A DNA stretch of 33,879 bases from Paracoccaceae bacterium (GCA_007693835.1 RECW01000135.1:1-33879); one strand, 5' to 3'. Shown: positions 18,593 through 27,731, counted from the stretch's first letter. The notes: generated from the letters alone by a model not told the origin. Numbers and translations: made by a program.

Positions 18593-19713
18593 GGCTTGGG
18601 CGTCCCTTCGCCGATCAGCGCGTAGAGCAGCCCTTCGCGCAGGCCCCGGTCGGCGACGCGCAGGCGCTCGGCCGGCCAGAGCCGCATGACCGTGGCGAGG
18701 ATCGCCGCGCCGGCGACGATCAGCAACGCGCGGTCGGCGCCGATGTGGGGATGGTGCAACCGCGTCTCGTCGTCGAGGGCGAGCATCTCCTCGATCACGC
18801 GCGTCGCGCCGTCGTAGGGCAGCCATGAGCCGTCGACCCGGCTGCGGTCGTAGCGGCGCAGACCGAGATGGGCGCCGGCGATGGTGGTGACCGTGCCCGA
18901 GGCGCCGATGATCTGGAGCCGCCCGCGCCCGCCCTCGGCGCGGCGCGCGTAGGGGATGAAGCGGACGAGCTGCTCCTCGAAGCAGGCGGTCATCGCCTCG
19001 AAGCGCTCGCGCGGCGAGGCGATGGCGCAGAAGCGGTCGTGAAGCGTCGCGACGCCCAGCGGCGCCGAGACCCAGTCGACGATGTGGGCGGCGGCGGCGC
19101 GGGCGCGGGCGTCGGCCTCCAGCACGCCGCGGCGCGCCGGGGCGAGCGCCATCAGCAGGCGCGGGCGCAGGTGCGGCGGCGTGCCGGAGAGGTCGATCCA
19201 GATCAGCTCGGTCGAGCCGCCGCCGATGTCGATCACCAGCAGCTCCTCCGCGTCCTCGTCGAGCAGCGGCGCGCAGCCGGCGACGGCGAGGCGCGCCTCC
19301 TCCTCGGCGGTGATCAGGTCGAGGCGCAGGCCGGTGGCGGCGCGCACGCGGTCGAGGAAGGCGCGGCCGTTGGCGGCGCGCCGGCACGCCTCGGTGGCGA
19401 CCGCCCGCATGCGCCGCACGCCATGGCGGCGCAGCTTGTCGGCGCAGACCCAGAGCGCGTCGAGCGTCCGCGCCATCGCGGCGTCGGACAGCGCGCCGGA
19501 CTGCTCCACGCCCTCGCCGAGGTGCACCGCGCGGCTGAAGCTGTCGACGACGTGGAAGCCGTCCGGCCGCGGCGCGGCGATCAGCAGGCGGCAGTTGTTG
19601 GTGCCGAGGTCGAGCGCGCCGAGGAGAGGCTGTCGCGGCGCCGTCGCGCGCCGTTGCGCGCCGACCGGTCGAACCGGCAGGGGCTGAGGCGGCGGCGCGG
19701 CTTCACGGGTCAT
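18589..19713 (-). CDS. Ppx/GppA family phosphatase (exopolyphosphatase-like)
   Basis: 374 aa; [42 protein letters not shown] overlap with rlmE. Confidence 0.93.
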   Translation of the reverse strand: MTREAAPPPQPLPVRPVGAQRRATAPRQPLLGALDLGTNNCRLLIAAPRPDGFHVVDSFSRAVHLGEGVEQSGALSDAAMARTLDALWVCADKLRRHGVRRMRAVATEACRRAANGRAFLDRVRAATGLRLDLITAEEEARLAVAGCAPLLDEDAEELLVIDIGGGSTELIWIDLSGTPPHLRPRLLMALAPARRGVLEADARARAAAAHIVDWVSAPLGVATLHDRFCAIASPRERFEAMTACFEEQLVRFIPYARRAEGGRGRLQIIGASGTVTTIAGAHLGLRRYDRSRVDGSWLPYDGATRVIEEMLALDDETRLHHPHIGADRALLIVAGAAILATVMRLWPAERLRVADRGLREGLLYALIGEGTPKP

Positions 19714-19755
19714 CGAACATGGTTAGCCGAGGGCGCCGCGCCCCACAAGCGGCCC

Positions 19756-19794
19756 GCGGGTCGCGTCAGGGGCCGTGCGAGCGGGTCGCGTCAG
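19756..19794. repeat. 14-bp direct repeat GCGGGTCGCGTCAG, two copies 25 bp apart; second copy covers the metF stop
   Basis: Copies read at 19756-19769 and 19781-19794. Confidence 0.85.
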
Positions 19795-20687
19795 CCGCAG
19801 CCCCCCGCAGCCGCGATGCGCATCGGCCGCGGTTCGATCCCGATGGCGCGGCAGACCTGGTAGGGCAGGTCCGGGTTGTTCAGCGTGTAGAGGTGCAGGT
19901 GGTCGATCCCTTCGCCGAGCAGTCCCGCGCACTGCTCCGCCGCGATGGAGACCGACAGCAGCTCCGCCGCGTCCTGCGTCTCGGCGTGCTCGAAGGCCTG
20001 AGCGAGCCAGACCGGCACGCCGGCGCCGCAGCCTTCGGCGAAGCGGCGCATCTTGGCGAAGTTCTCGATGGGTAGAATGCCGGGAATGATCGGCGCCGTG
20101 ATCCCGGCGCGCGCGCAGGCGTCGCGGAATCGCAGGAACGTCGCGTTCTCGAAGAAGAACTGCGTGATCGCCTCCGTGGCGCCGGCGTCGAGCTTGCGCT
20201 TGAGGTTGTCGATGTCGGCCTGCGGCGAGGCGGCTTCGGGGTGGGTCTCGGGGTAGGCGCCGACGGCGATCCGCTTCCAGCCGGCGGCCGCTAGACCCGC
20301 CACCAGTTCTGTCGCGCTCTCGAACCCGCCGGGATGGGGCGTGAAGCGGCCTTCGCCCTTCGGCGGATCGCCGCGCAGGGCGACGATGCGCGTGCAGCCG
20401 GCCTTGGCGTAGGTCTCGGCCACCGCCAGCGTCTCCTCGCGCGTGGCGCCGACGCAGGTCAGGTGGCCGGCGACGTCAAGGCCTGCGCGGTCGCGGATCG
20501 CCATGATCGCGGCGACGGTGCGCTCGCGCGTGGTGCCGCCGGCGCCGTAGGTCACCGACACGAACTGCGGTCCGAGCGGGGCGAGGCGCTCGACGGACGC
20601 CCAGAGATTCGCGGCGGCTGCAGGGGTTTTCGGAGGAAAGAACTCGAACGAGACGGCGGGGCGGGCGGTCAAAGCGGACTGCGTCAT
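19791..20687 (-). CDS. metF: Methylenetetrahydrofolate reductase [NAD(P)H]
   Basis: 298 aa from MTQSALTARPAVSFEFFPPKTP; VSVTYGAGGTTRERT, IVALRGDPPKGEG, AITQFFFENATFLRF, HLHLYTLN. Confidence 0.95.
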   Translation of the reverse strand: MTQSALTARPAVSFEFFPPKTPAAAANLWASVERLAPLGPQFVSVTYGAGGTTRERTVAAIMAIRDRAGLDVAGHLTCVGATREETLAVAETYAKAGCTRIVALRGDPPKGEGRFTPHPGGFESATELVAGLAAAGWKRIAVGAYPETHPEAASPQADIDNLKRKLDAGATEAITQFFFENATFLRFRDACARAGITAPIIPGILPIENFAKMRRFAEGCGAGVPVWLAQAFEHAETQDAAELLSVSIAAEQCAGLLGEGIDHLHLYTLNNPDLPYQVCRAIGIEPRPMRIAAAGGCG

Positions 20688-20896
20688 GGCGGGTGCTCCT
20701 GTGCGACTCACGCGCGAACCGACGCGCCGCAGCGCACAATAGTAGGCGGCGGTAAGCGACGCATCAACGTCCGTTGTCGACGGGCCTCCGCTGCGGCCGT
20801 CGCGCCGATGTCGCGAAAGCGCGTCCGCGCGTCGCCGGCGAGTCGCGCCGCGCGGCGTGGCGGGCGTATCGAAAGCCTGCATCCAACGGAGGGGCC

Positions 20897-21217
20897 ATGC
20901 CTACGCTCACCATCGTCTCGTGGCGGGACATCCCCGCCCAGGTCGTCGTCGGAGAGGGCCGCAGGGCCGCGCGCCGTCAACTGCCCGAGCGCTTCGAGCA
21001 GGCGATCGATCGGTGCGCGATGAAGGTTGGGGCGCGCGACAGCGACGCCTATCTGGCGGAGTGGCGGCGCAGCGCGCCGATGGCGGTCGAGGGCGACCCC
21101 GAGGCGGCGGCCGAGGCGGAAGCCGCACGGCTGAGCGCGCTCTACGACGCGCCGGCGCTGAAGGTGCTGATCGACAACGACGGCTGGGCGAAGGCCCCGG
21201 CCCATCAGGGGGAGTGA
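20897..21217 (+). CDS. Small PF13769-like (virulence factor family) protein
   Basis: 106 aa from MPTLTIVSWRDIPAQVVVGEGRRAARRQLPERFEQAIDRCAMKVGARDSDAYLAEWRR; RBS GGAGGGG upstream. Matches the small protein commonly annotated as 'virulence factor' next to MTHFR genes. Confidence 0.65.
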   Translation: MPTLTIVSWRDIPAQVVVGEGRRAARRQLPERFEQAIDRCAMKVGARDSDAYLAEWRRSAPMAVEGDPEAAAEAEAARLSALYDAPALKVLIDNDGWAKAPAHQGE

Positions 21218-21220
21218 GCC

Positions 21221-22150
21221 ATGGCGACGATCCTGAACCTGTTCGACCGCCGCCGTCGCGACCGCGCGCCGGCCGGCGACATGGCCGCCCTGCTGCAAGG
21301 CTGGTCGATCGAGGTGCTGCCGCGCACGGCGGCGAAGATCGAGCGCTTCGCCGATCTGCTCCCCGAAGGCTGCCGTGTCTACGTCGCCCATGTCGACGGC
21401 ACGCCGATCGACGCCATGGTCGAGACCGCGAAGCGCATCGCCGCCGAGGGCTTCCCGGTGATGCCGCACGTGCCGGCGCGGTCCGTCCCGTCGCGCGCCG
21501 CCCTCGCCGAGTGGCTCGGCCGCTACCGCGACGAGGCCGGCGTCGATCAGGCGCTGGCGATCGCAGGCGGGCGCCCCGAACCTGTCGGCGCCTTCTCCGA
21601 CTCGATGCAGCTTCTCGACACCGGCCTTTTCGAGGCGTCGGGGTTCCGGCGCATCCATGTCGCCGGCCATCCCGAGGGCGCGCGCCAGATCGACCCCGAC
21701 GGCGGCGACGCCGCGGCCATGGCGGCGCTGCGCTGGAAGCAGGACTGGGCGGAGGCGGCGGGCGTCGAGATGGCGGTCGCGACGCAGTTCTGCTTCGAGG
21801 CCGCGCCTGTGGTCGACTGGGCGCGGCGGCTGCGTGCGGCGGGTGTGCGCCTGCCCGTGCACATCGGCGTCGCCGGCCCCGCGCGGCTCCAGACGCTCAT
21901 CAAGTACGCCATGCTCTGCGGGGTCGGTCCGTCGCTGAAGGTGCTGCAGAAGCGCGCCGCCGACATCTCCCGGCTGATGCTGCCGTTCACGCCCGAGGAG
22001 GTGCTGCGCGACCTCGCCGCCGAGAAGGCGCGCGACCCCGCGCTCCAGATCGAGCGGGTGCATTTCTTCCCCCTCGGCGGCGTCCCCCAGACCGCCGAGT
22101 TCTGCGACGCCGCCGGCCGCCCGGTCGGCGGCGTCGCCGCCCGCGCCTGA
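21221..22150 (+). CDS. Second, divergent methylenetetrahydrofolate reductase-like protein
   Basis: 309 aa; alignable by eye to MetF (SIEVLPRTAAKIE vs SFEFFPPKTPAAA; ATQFCFEAAPVVDW vs ITQFFFENATFLRF). 3 bp after the upstream gene. Confidence 0.75.
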   Translation: MATILNLFDRRRRDRAPAGDMAALLQGWSIEVLPRTAAKIERFADLLPEGCRVYVAHVDGTPIDAMVETAKRIAAEGFPVMPHVPARSVPSRAALAEWLGRYRDEAGVDQALAIAGGRPEPVGAFSDSMQLLDTGLFEASGFRRIHVAGHPEGARQIDPDGGDAAAMAALRWKQDWAEAAGVEMAVATQFCFEAAPVVDWARRLRAAGVRLPVHIGVAGPARLQTLIKYAMLCGVGPSLKVLQKRAADISRLMLPFTPEEVLRDLAAEKARDPALQIERVHFFPLGGVPQTAEFCDAAGRPVGGVAARA

Positions 22151-22161
22151 GGAGCGCCGCC

Positions 22162-23091
22162 ATGACCCGCACCGTCGTCGAGTCGAAGACGCGCACCGCG
22201 ATCATCGGCTTCGACCAGCCGTTCTGCGTGATCGGCGAGCGCATCAATCCCACGGGCCGCAAGAAGCTCGCCGCCGAGCTGGAGGCGGGGGATTTCTCCA
22301 CCGTCGAGAAGGACGCGCTGGAGCAGGCGGCCTGCGGCGCGACCATGCTCGATGTGAACGCGGGCGTCGTCTACAACAGCAATCCCGACCCCAACGAGAC
22401 CGAACCGCCGTTGATGCGGAGGATGATCGCGCTGGTGCAGGGGCTGGTGGACCTGCCGCTCTGCATCGATTCGAGCGTGCCGGCGGCGCTCGAGGCGGGG
22501 CTGGAGACCTGCGAGGGCAGGCCGCTGCTGAACTCCGTCACCGGCGAGGAGGAGCGGCTCGAGCTGATCCTGCCGCTGGTGAAGAAGTACAATGTCCCGG
22601 TGGTCGCCATCTCCAACGACGACACCGGCATATCCGAGGATCCCGACGTGCGTTTCGCGGTGGCCAGGAAGATCGTCGAGCGGGCGGCCGATTTCGGCGT
22701 GCCGGCGCACGACATCGTGGTCGATCCGCTGGTCATGCCCATCGGCGCGATGGCGACCGCCGGCCGGCAGGTGTTCGCGCTGGTCCGCCGGCTGCGCGAG
22801 GAGCTGAAGGTGAACACGACCTGCGGCGCCTCGAACGTGTCCTTCGGCCTGCCCAACCGCCACGGCGTCAACGCCGCCTTCCTGCCGATGGCGATCGCCG
22901 CCGGCATGACCTCGGCGATCATGAACCCGGTCCGCCCGCAGGAGATGGAGGCGATCCGAGCCGCCAACCTGCTGATGAACAACGATCCCAACGGCGCCGC
23001 CTGGATCGCCGCGAACCGCGCGCCGGCGGCCGAGGGCGCGGCGCCGCGGGGGCGCGCGGGCCGCGAGGGGCGGCGGCGGCGCGCCGTCTGA
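22162..23091 (+). CDS. Pterin-binding methyltetrahydrofolate:corrinoid methyltransferase-like protein
   Basis: 309 aa; VIGERINPTGRKKLA, ATMLDVNAGV, CIDSSVPAALEAGL, NSVTGEEERLE, DPLVMPIGA, TTCGASNVSFGLPNR. Confidence 0.88.
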   Translation: MTRTVVESKTRTAIIGFDQPFCVIGERINPTGRKKLAAELEAGDFSTVEKDALEQAACGATMLDVNAGVVYNSNPDPNETEPPLMRRMIALVQGLVDLPLCIDSSVPAALEAGLETCEGRPLLNSVTGEEERLELILPLVKKYNVPVVAISNDDTGISEDPDVRFAVARKIVERAADFGVPAHDIVVDPLVMPIGAMATAGRQVFALVRRLREELKVNTTCGASNVSFGLPNRHGVNAAFLPMAIAAGMTSAIMNPVRPQEMEAIRAANLLMNNDPNGAAWIAANRAPAAEGAAPRGRAGREGRRRRAV

Positions 23092-23168
23092 GCCGGGCCG
23101 GGTTGACCTTGCACCCCGCCGGGGGCCAAAGCTGGCGCGCGCCCGAAGCCGACAGGACGGCACGCCCG

Positions 23169-23750
23169 ATGTGGACTCTGCCCAACGTGCTGACCGCGAG
23201 CCGCGTCGTGGCGGCCCCGTGCGTCGCGCTGGCCTTCTCCGCCTTCGACCGGCCGACCGCCGACTGGGTGGCGCTGCTGTTGTTCGTGGGCGCTGCGGTG
23301 ACGGACTGGATCGACGGCTGGATCGCGCGTCGCCACGGCAGCGAGAGCGCGTTCGGCCGCATGCTGGACCCCATCGCCGACAAGGCGATGGCGGCGATCG
23401 CGCTGGCGGTGCTGATGGCCCTCTACGGCCTCGGGCCGATGCTGACGATCCCGGTCGCGACCATCCTGCTGCGCGAGACGCTGGTGGCGGGCCTGCGCGA
23501 GTTCCTCGGCGGCGCCTCGCTCAAGGTGACGCGGCTGGCGAAGTGGAAGACCACGGCGCAGCTCTCGGCCATCGCCGTGCTGCTCGCGGCGGCGCCGGCG
23601 ACTGCGGCGCTGGGCGTCGGCGCGGGCGCTGCAGTCTACGCCCTCGGTCTGGCGCTGCTGTGGCTCGCGGCCGCTTTGACCGCGGTGACCGGGTGGGACT
23701 ACTTCTCCAAAGGCATGGCGCTGCTCCGCGCGCGGGAGGGAAGAGCCTGA
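23169..23750 (+). CDS. pgsA: CDP-diacylglycerol--glycerol-3-phosphate 3-phosphatidyltransferase
   Basis: MWTLPNVLTASRVVAAPC...; CDP-alcohol phosphotransferase motif D-W-I-D-G-W-I-A-R...G...G..LDPIADK. Confidence 0.93.
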   Translation: MWTLPNVLTASRVVAAPCVALAFSAFDRPTADWVALLLFVGAAVTDWIDGWIARRHGSESAFGRMLDPIADKAMAAIALAVLMALYGLGPMLTIPVATILLRETLVAGLREFLGGASLKVTRLAKWKTTAQLSAIAVLLAAAPATAALGVGAGAAVYALGLALLWLAAALTAVTGWDYFSKGMALLRAREGRA

Positions 23751-23995
23751 TGCGGGTTTTGTATTTCGCCTGGCTGCGCGAGCGGATCGGAACCTCGCGC
23801 GAGGAGGTCGAGACCAGCGCCGCGACCGTCTCGGATCTCGTGGCCGAACTCAAGGCGCGGGAGCCGCGCTATGAGGCGGCCTTCGCCGATCTCTCCGCGA
23901 TCCGCGTGGCGCTCGACCAGGAGGTGGCGGAGTTCGACGCGCCGCTCGCGGGCGTGCGCGAAGTGGCCTTCTTCCCGCCGGTGACCGGAGGCTGA
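23750..23995 (+). CDS. moaD: Molybdopterin synthase sulfur carrier subunit MoaD
   Basis: 81 aa ubiquitin-like MRVLYFAWLRERIGTSREEVE... ending VAFFPPVTGG (C-terminal GG). ATG overlaps the pgsA stop. Confidence 0.93.
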   Translation: MRVLYFAWLRERIGTSREEVETSAATVSDLVAELKAREPRYEAAFADLSAIRVALDQEVAEFDAPLAGVREVAFFPPVTGG

Positions 23996-23999
23996 GGCG

Positions 24000-24479
24000 G
24001 TGGACGCGGCGACCATGGCCGCCGAGCAGGTCAAGCTCGCGGTTCAGGAAGAGGACTTCGACCTCGGCGCGGAAGTCGCGGCGCTGGCCGCCGGGCGGGG
24101 CGACGTCGGGGCGGTCGTGACCTTCACCGGTCTCGTGCGCGACCTGCACGCCGACGGCGCCTCCGCGATGACGCTCGAGCATTACCCGGGCATGACCGAG
24201 AAAGCGCTGGGCGAGATCGCGGAGGAGGCGCGGACGCGCTGGCCGCTGACCGGCCTGACGCTCATCCACCGCGTGGGGCGCCTCGCGGCGGGCGACCGCA
24301 TCGTGCTGGTGGCGACAGCGAGCCGTCACCGCGAGGCGGCGTTCGAGGCGGCGGCGTTCCTGATGGATTATCTGAAGACGCGCGCGCCGTTCTGGAAGCG
24401 CGAGGAGACGCCGGACGGCGCGCGCTGGGTGGCGGCGCGCGACAGCGACGACAGGGCGGCGGCGCGCTGGCGCGGCTGA
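24000..24479 (+). CDS. moaE: Molybdopterin synthase catalytic subunit MoaE
   Basis: GAVVTFTGLVRD, LEHYPGMTEKAL, HRVGRLAAGDRIVLVATASRHREAAFEAAAFLMDYLKTRAPFWKREE. GTG 24000 or ATG 24015 start. Confidence 0.94.
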   Translation: MDAATMAAEQVKLAVQEEDFDLGAEVAALAAGRGDVGAVVTFTGLVRDLHADGASAMTLEHYPGMTEKALGEIAEEARTRWPLTGLTLIHRVGRLAAGDRIVLVATASRHREAAFEAAAFLMDYLKTRAPFWKREETPDGARWVAARDSDDRAAARWRG

Positions 24480-24564
24480 GGGCGCCGCAAATCCGTCCGG
24501 TTTCTATGGTGGCGCACCTTCGGGGACGCGCCGCCCCGGCGCGTGCGGAGGGGACGGAGGCCGG

Positions 24565-25653
24565 ATGGGACTGATCGACACGCCGCAGCCGCGTCAGGGC
24601 GACGCGACGAGCGTCGGCGCGCGCGGCGCGGCCGACGGCCCGCGGCGCATCCTCATCGTGTCGGACACGTGGCGGCCGCAGGTGAACGGCGTCGTGCGGA
24701 CGCTCGAAGCGGTCTCGTCGGCGCTGGCGCGCGACGGCTGCGCCGTCGAGATCATCGGGCCCGAAGGCTATCCGTCGCTGCCGATGCCGACCTACGCCGA
24801 ACTCCCCCTTGCGCTCGCCGCCCCCCGCGGCCTCGCGCGCCGCATGGCGGCCTTCGCGCCTGAAGCGGTGCACGTCGCGACCGAAGGGCCGCTCGGCTGG
24901 GCGGCGCGGGCGGCCTGCCGTCGCCTCGGCTGGCGCTTCAGCACCGCGTTCCACACGCGCTTCCCCGACTACGTCCGCGCCCGGCTCGGCGGTTTCGAGA
25001 GCGCGACATGGCGCGTGCTGCGCCGGTTCCACCGCGACGCCGAAGCCGTGCTGGCCGCCACCGAAGGGCTCCGCGCCGAACTCGCCGGGCGCGGGTTCGA
25101 GCGGGTGCGGGTGTGGTCGCGCGGCGTCGATCTCGACCGCTTCCGCCCCGGCGCGCGGGGCGCCTTCGCCGAGATGCCGCGGCCGGTCTTCGCCTACGTG
25201 GGGCGGCTCGCGCCGGAGAAGGACGTCGGCGCCTTCCTGTCGCTCGACCTGCCGGGCTCCAAGGTCGTCGTCGGGGACGGGCCCGAGCGGGAGCGTCTCG
25301 CCCGCCGCTTTCCGGAGGCGCGGTTCCTCGGCCACCAGTCCGGCGACACGCTGGTCTCGTCCTACGCCAGCGCCGACGTGGTGGTGTTTCCGTCGCGCAC
25401 CGACACCTTCGGCCTCGTGCTGCTCGAAGCGCTGGCCTGCGGGTCGCCGGTGGCCGCATTTCCCGTCTCCGGCCCGCTCGACGTGATCGGGGGCGCGCCG
25501 GTGGGGGCGCTCGACGAAGACCTGCGCGCGGCGTGCCTCTCGGCGCTTGACGCTGACCGCGCGGCCTGCCGCGCCTTCGCCGAAGGCTGGTCGTGGGAGG
25601 ACTGCGCGCGGCGCTTCCGCGCCTGTCTGCCGCGGGTGGCCGAGCCCGCGTGA
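24565..25653 (+). CDS. Glycosyltransferase family 4 protein
   Basis: 362 aa; ILIVSDTWRPQVNGVVRTLEAV, STAFHTRFPDYV, FAYVGRLAPEKDVGAFL, VVFPSRTDTFGLVLLEALACGSPVAAFPVSGP. Confidence 0.92.
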   Translation: MGLIDTPQPRQGDATSVGARGAADGPRRILIVSDTWRPQVNGVVRTLEAVSSALARDGCAVEIIGPEGYPSLPMPTYAELPLALAAPRGLARRMAAFAPEAVHVATEGPLGWAARAACRRLGWRFSTAFHTRFPDYVRARLGGFESATWRVLRRFHRDAEAVLAATEGLRAELAGRGFERVRVWSRGVDLDRFRPGARGAFAEMPRPVFAYVGRLAPEKDVGAFLSLDLPGSKVVVGDGPERERLARRFPEARFLGHQSGDTLVSSYASADVVVFPSRTDTFGLVLLEALACGSPVAAFPVSGPLDVIGGAPVGALDEDLRAACLSALDADRAACRAFAEGWSWEDCARRFRACLPRVAEPA

Positions 25654-25660
25654 CATGAGG

Positions 25661-25682
25661 CGGCGCGCGGGACCGCGCGCCG
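25661..25682. terminator. Hairpin between convergent genes, possible bidirectional terminator
   Basis: CGGCGCGCGG-GA-CCGCGCGCCG: perfect 10-bp arms, between the GT4 stop (25653) and PhoX stop (25698). No obvious U-tract. Confidence 0.4.
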
Positions 25683-25697
25683 CGGGAGCGTCGGCCG

Positions 25698-27731
25698 TCA
25701 GGCCCCGATCACGCCGCCGTCGACGCGGGTGATCACCACGGTCGCCGAGCGGGGGATCGAACCCGGACCGTCCGGCCAGCGCGAGCGGGTCTCGCCCGCG
25801 GCCCACTCCTCCGCCGTCGCCGTGGCGCCCGGATGCTGGACGTTGATGAACATCGTCCGCTGGTCGGGGGTGGTGACGACGCCGGTGATCTCCTGCCCGA
25901 TCGGCCCGGTCAGGAAGCGCCGGATCTCGCCGGTCCGCGGATCGGCCGCCAGCATCGCGTTGTTGCCCATCGGCTCGAGGTCGCCCCGGTTCTGGGCGCT
26001 CTCGCCGATGTCGGTCTGGATCCAGAGCCGGCTGTCGGCGTCGAACCACAGGCCGTCCGGGCAGGCGAAGATGTTGTCGGCGGTCAGCGGTTGGCCGTTC
26101 GGGTCGAGGCTGCTGTTCACGTCGCCCGCGATCACGAACAGGTCCCACGTGAAGGTGTGGGCGGTCGGGTCGTCGCGATTCTCGCGCCAGCGGACGATCT
26201 GGCCGAACTGGTTGCCCGCGCGCGGGTTGGCCGCGTCGACCTGCGCCTGGGTGCGGCGGGTGTTGTTGGTGAGGGTGAAGTAGACCTCGCCGGTGTTGGG
26301 GTCGACCGCGCCCCACTCCGGCCGGTCCATCTTGGTCGCGCCGGCGTGGTCGGCGGCGAGACGGGTGTTGACGAGGATGTCGGCGAGGTCGGCGAAGCCG
26401 TTCGCCGGCGTGAGCCCGTTGCGGCCGGGCGCGAGCGCGAGCCACTCGCCCGTGCCGTCGTCGTTGAACTTGGCGGCGTAGAGCGTGCCCTCGTCGAGGA
26501 GCGAGCCGTCGCTGACGCCGGGCTCGTAGGGCTGGCGCGACACGAACTTGTAGATGTACTCGAACCTGGCGTCGTCGCCGGCGTAGGCCACGACCGGCTT
26601 GCCGGCCTCGACGTTGGCGAACACCACGCCCTCATGGGCGAAGCGGCCGAGGTGGGTGCGCTTCACCGGCGTCGAGGACGGGTCGAACGGGTCGATCTCG
26701 ACCACCCAGCCGAAGCCGTTCGGCTCGTTGCGATAGTCGTCGGCCGCCGTCTCGCCGCGCTTCGTGGCGTCGAAGCGGACGTACTCGTCGGCGCCCGAGG
26801 CCGCGAGCTCCCAGCCGTAGCGCGACATGCCGCCGGCGCGGACGCCGTAGCGCGCGTGTTCGCGCGGCAGGTTCGGCTTCTGGTCCTCCTGGTCGTGGTT
26901 GGTGAAGTACCCCGCCCAGTTCTCCTCGCAGGTCAGATAGGTGCCCCAGGGCGTGACGCCGTGGGCGCAGTTGTTCAGCGTGCCGCGGGTCCGCGTGCCG
27001 TCGGGGCTGTACTTCGTCACGACGTGCGCCGAGCCGCGGACGGGGCCGCCGATCTCCATCGGCGTCAGGCCGGTGACGCGCCGGTTGTGCGGGTCGGCGA
27101 CCACGCCCCAGACGCCGTCGGCGTTCGGCGCGATGCGGGTGACGGTGACGCCGTGGGCGTTCAGCTCCTTGAGCACGTCGTCGTCGTCGCGCTGGCCGTT
27201 CTCGACCACGACCGCGCCGGAGTTGAGCTCCAGCCCCGCGTATTTCGCGGCGTGGAGGAACCGGGGCTCGATGTACTCGTGGTTCATCACCAGCAGGCCG
27301 TCGGTAGAGCTGCCCTCGATCGGGAAGAAGTGCATGCCGTCGTGGTGCTGGCCGACCTGATGGCCCTGCTCGGCGCCGGTGTTGTCGAGACGGAAGGCCG
27401 GCATGTCGCCCGAGATCGGCTCGCCCCAAGGGGTCAGCACGCGCGCCACGTAGCCCTCGGGCACGACGATCTCGTCGCCCTCGGCGACCGCGATCGCGTC
27501 GAAGCCCAGCAGCGAACCGCCGGCCGCCTCGGCGCGGCCGGCGAAGCTCGCGCCGAACACCGCCGTGACCGCGGTGGCGAGGCCGCCGGCGAGGAAGCCG
27601 CGGCGTTCGAGCCGCGCGTCGAGAATGTCGTAGAAGGTGGGGTTCGCCGACAGGTTGCACGGCGGCTCGTCGCCGTGCTCGAAGTCGGGCCGCTGCGTGA
27701 AATCCTCGTAGTCGCGCTCGTAGTCCTTCAT
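25698..27731 (-). CDS. PhoX family alkaline phosphatase, Tat-exported
   Basis: 677 aa from MKDYERDYEDFTQRPDF; Tat motif RRGFLAGGLATAV, DGMHFFP, VMNHEYIEP, LNNCAHGVTPWGTYLTCEENW, FARFEYIYKF-type segments of DUF839/PhoX. Confidence 0.92.
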   Translation of the reverse strand: MKDYERDYEDFTQRPDFEHGDEPPCNLSANPTFYDILDARLERRGFLAGGLATAVTAVFGASFAGRAEAAGGSLLGFDAIAVAEGDEIVVPEGYVARVLTPWGEPISGDMPAFRLDNTGAEQGHQVGQHHDGMHFFPIEGSSTDGLLVMNHEYIEPRFLHAAKYAGLELNSGAVVVENGQRDDDDVLKELNAHGVTVTRIAPNADGVWGVVADPHNRRVTGLTPMEIGGPVRGSAHVVTKYSPDGTRTRGTLNNCAHGVTPWGTYLTCEENWAGYFTNHDQEDQKPNLPREHARYGVRAGGMSRYGWELAASGADEYVRFDATKRGETAADDYRNEPNGFGWVVEIDPFDPSSTPVKRTHLGRFAHEGVVFANVEAGKPVVAYAGDDARFEYIYKFVSRQPYEPGVSDGSLLDEGTLYAAKFNDDGTGEWLALAPGRNGLTPANGFADLADILVNTRLAADHAGATKMDRPEWGAVDPNTGEVYFTLTNNTRRTQAQVDAANPRAGNQFGQIVRWRENRDDPTAHTFTWDLFVIAGDVNSSLDPNGQPLTADNIFACPDGLWFDADSRLWIQTDIGESAQNRGDLEPMGNNAMLAADPRTGEIRRFLTGPIGQEITGVVTTPDQRTMFINVQHPGATATAEEWAAGETRSRWPDGPGSIPRSATVVITRVDGGVIGA

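Noticed and set aside
20688-20896. Possible riboswitch (SAM or cobalamin) in the divergent spacer between metF and the C1 cassette
   Set aside because: Looked for conserved SAM-II or B12-box-like cores and saw none convincing; a covariance-model search would be needed.
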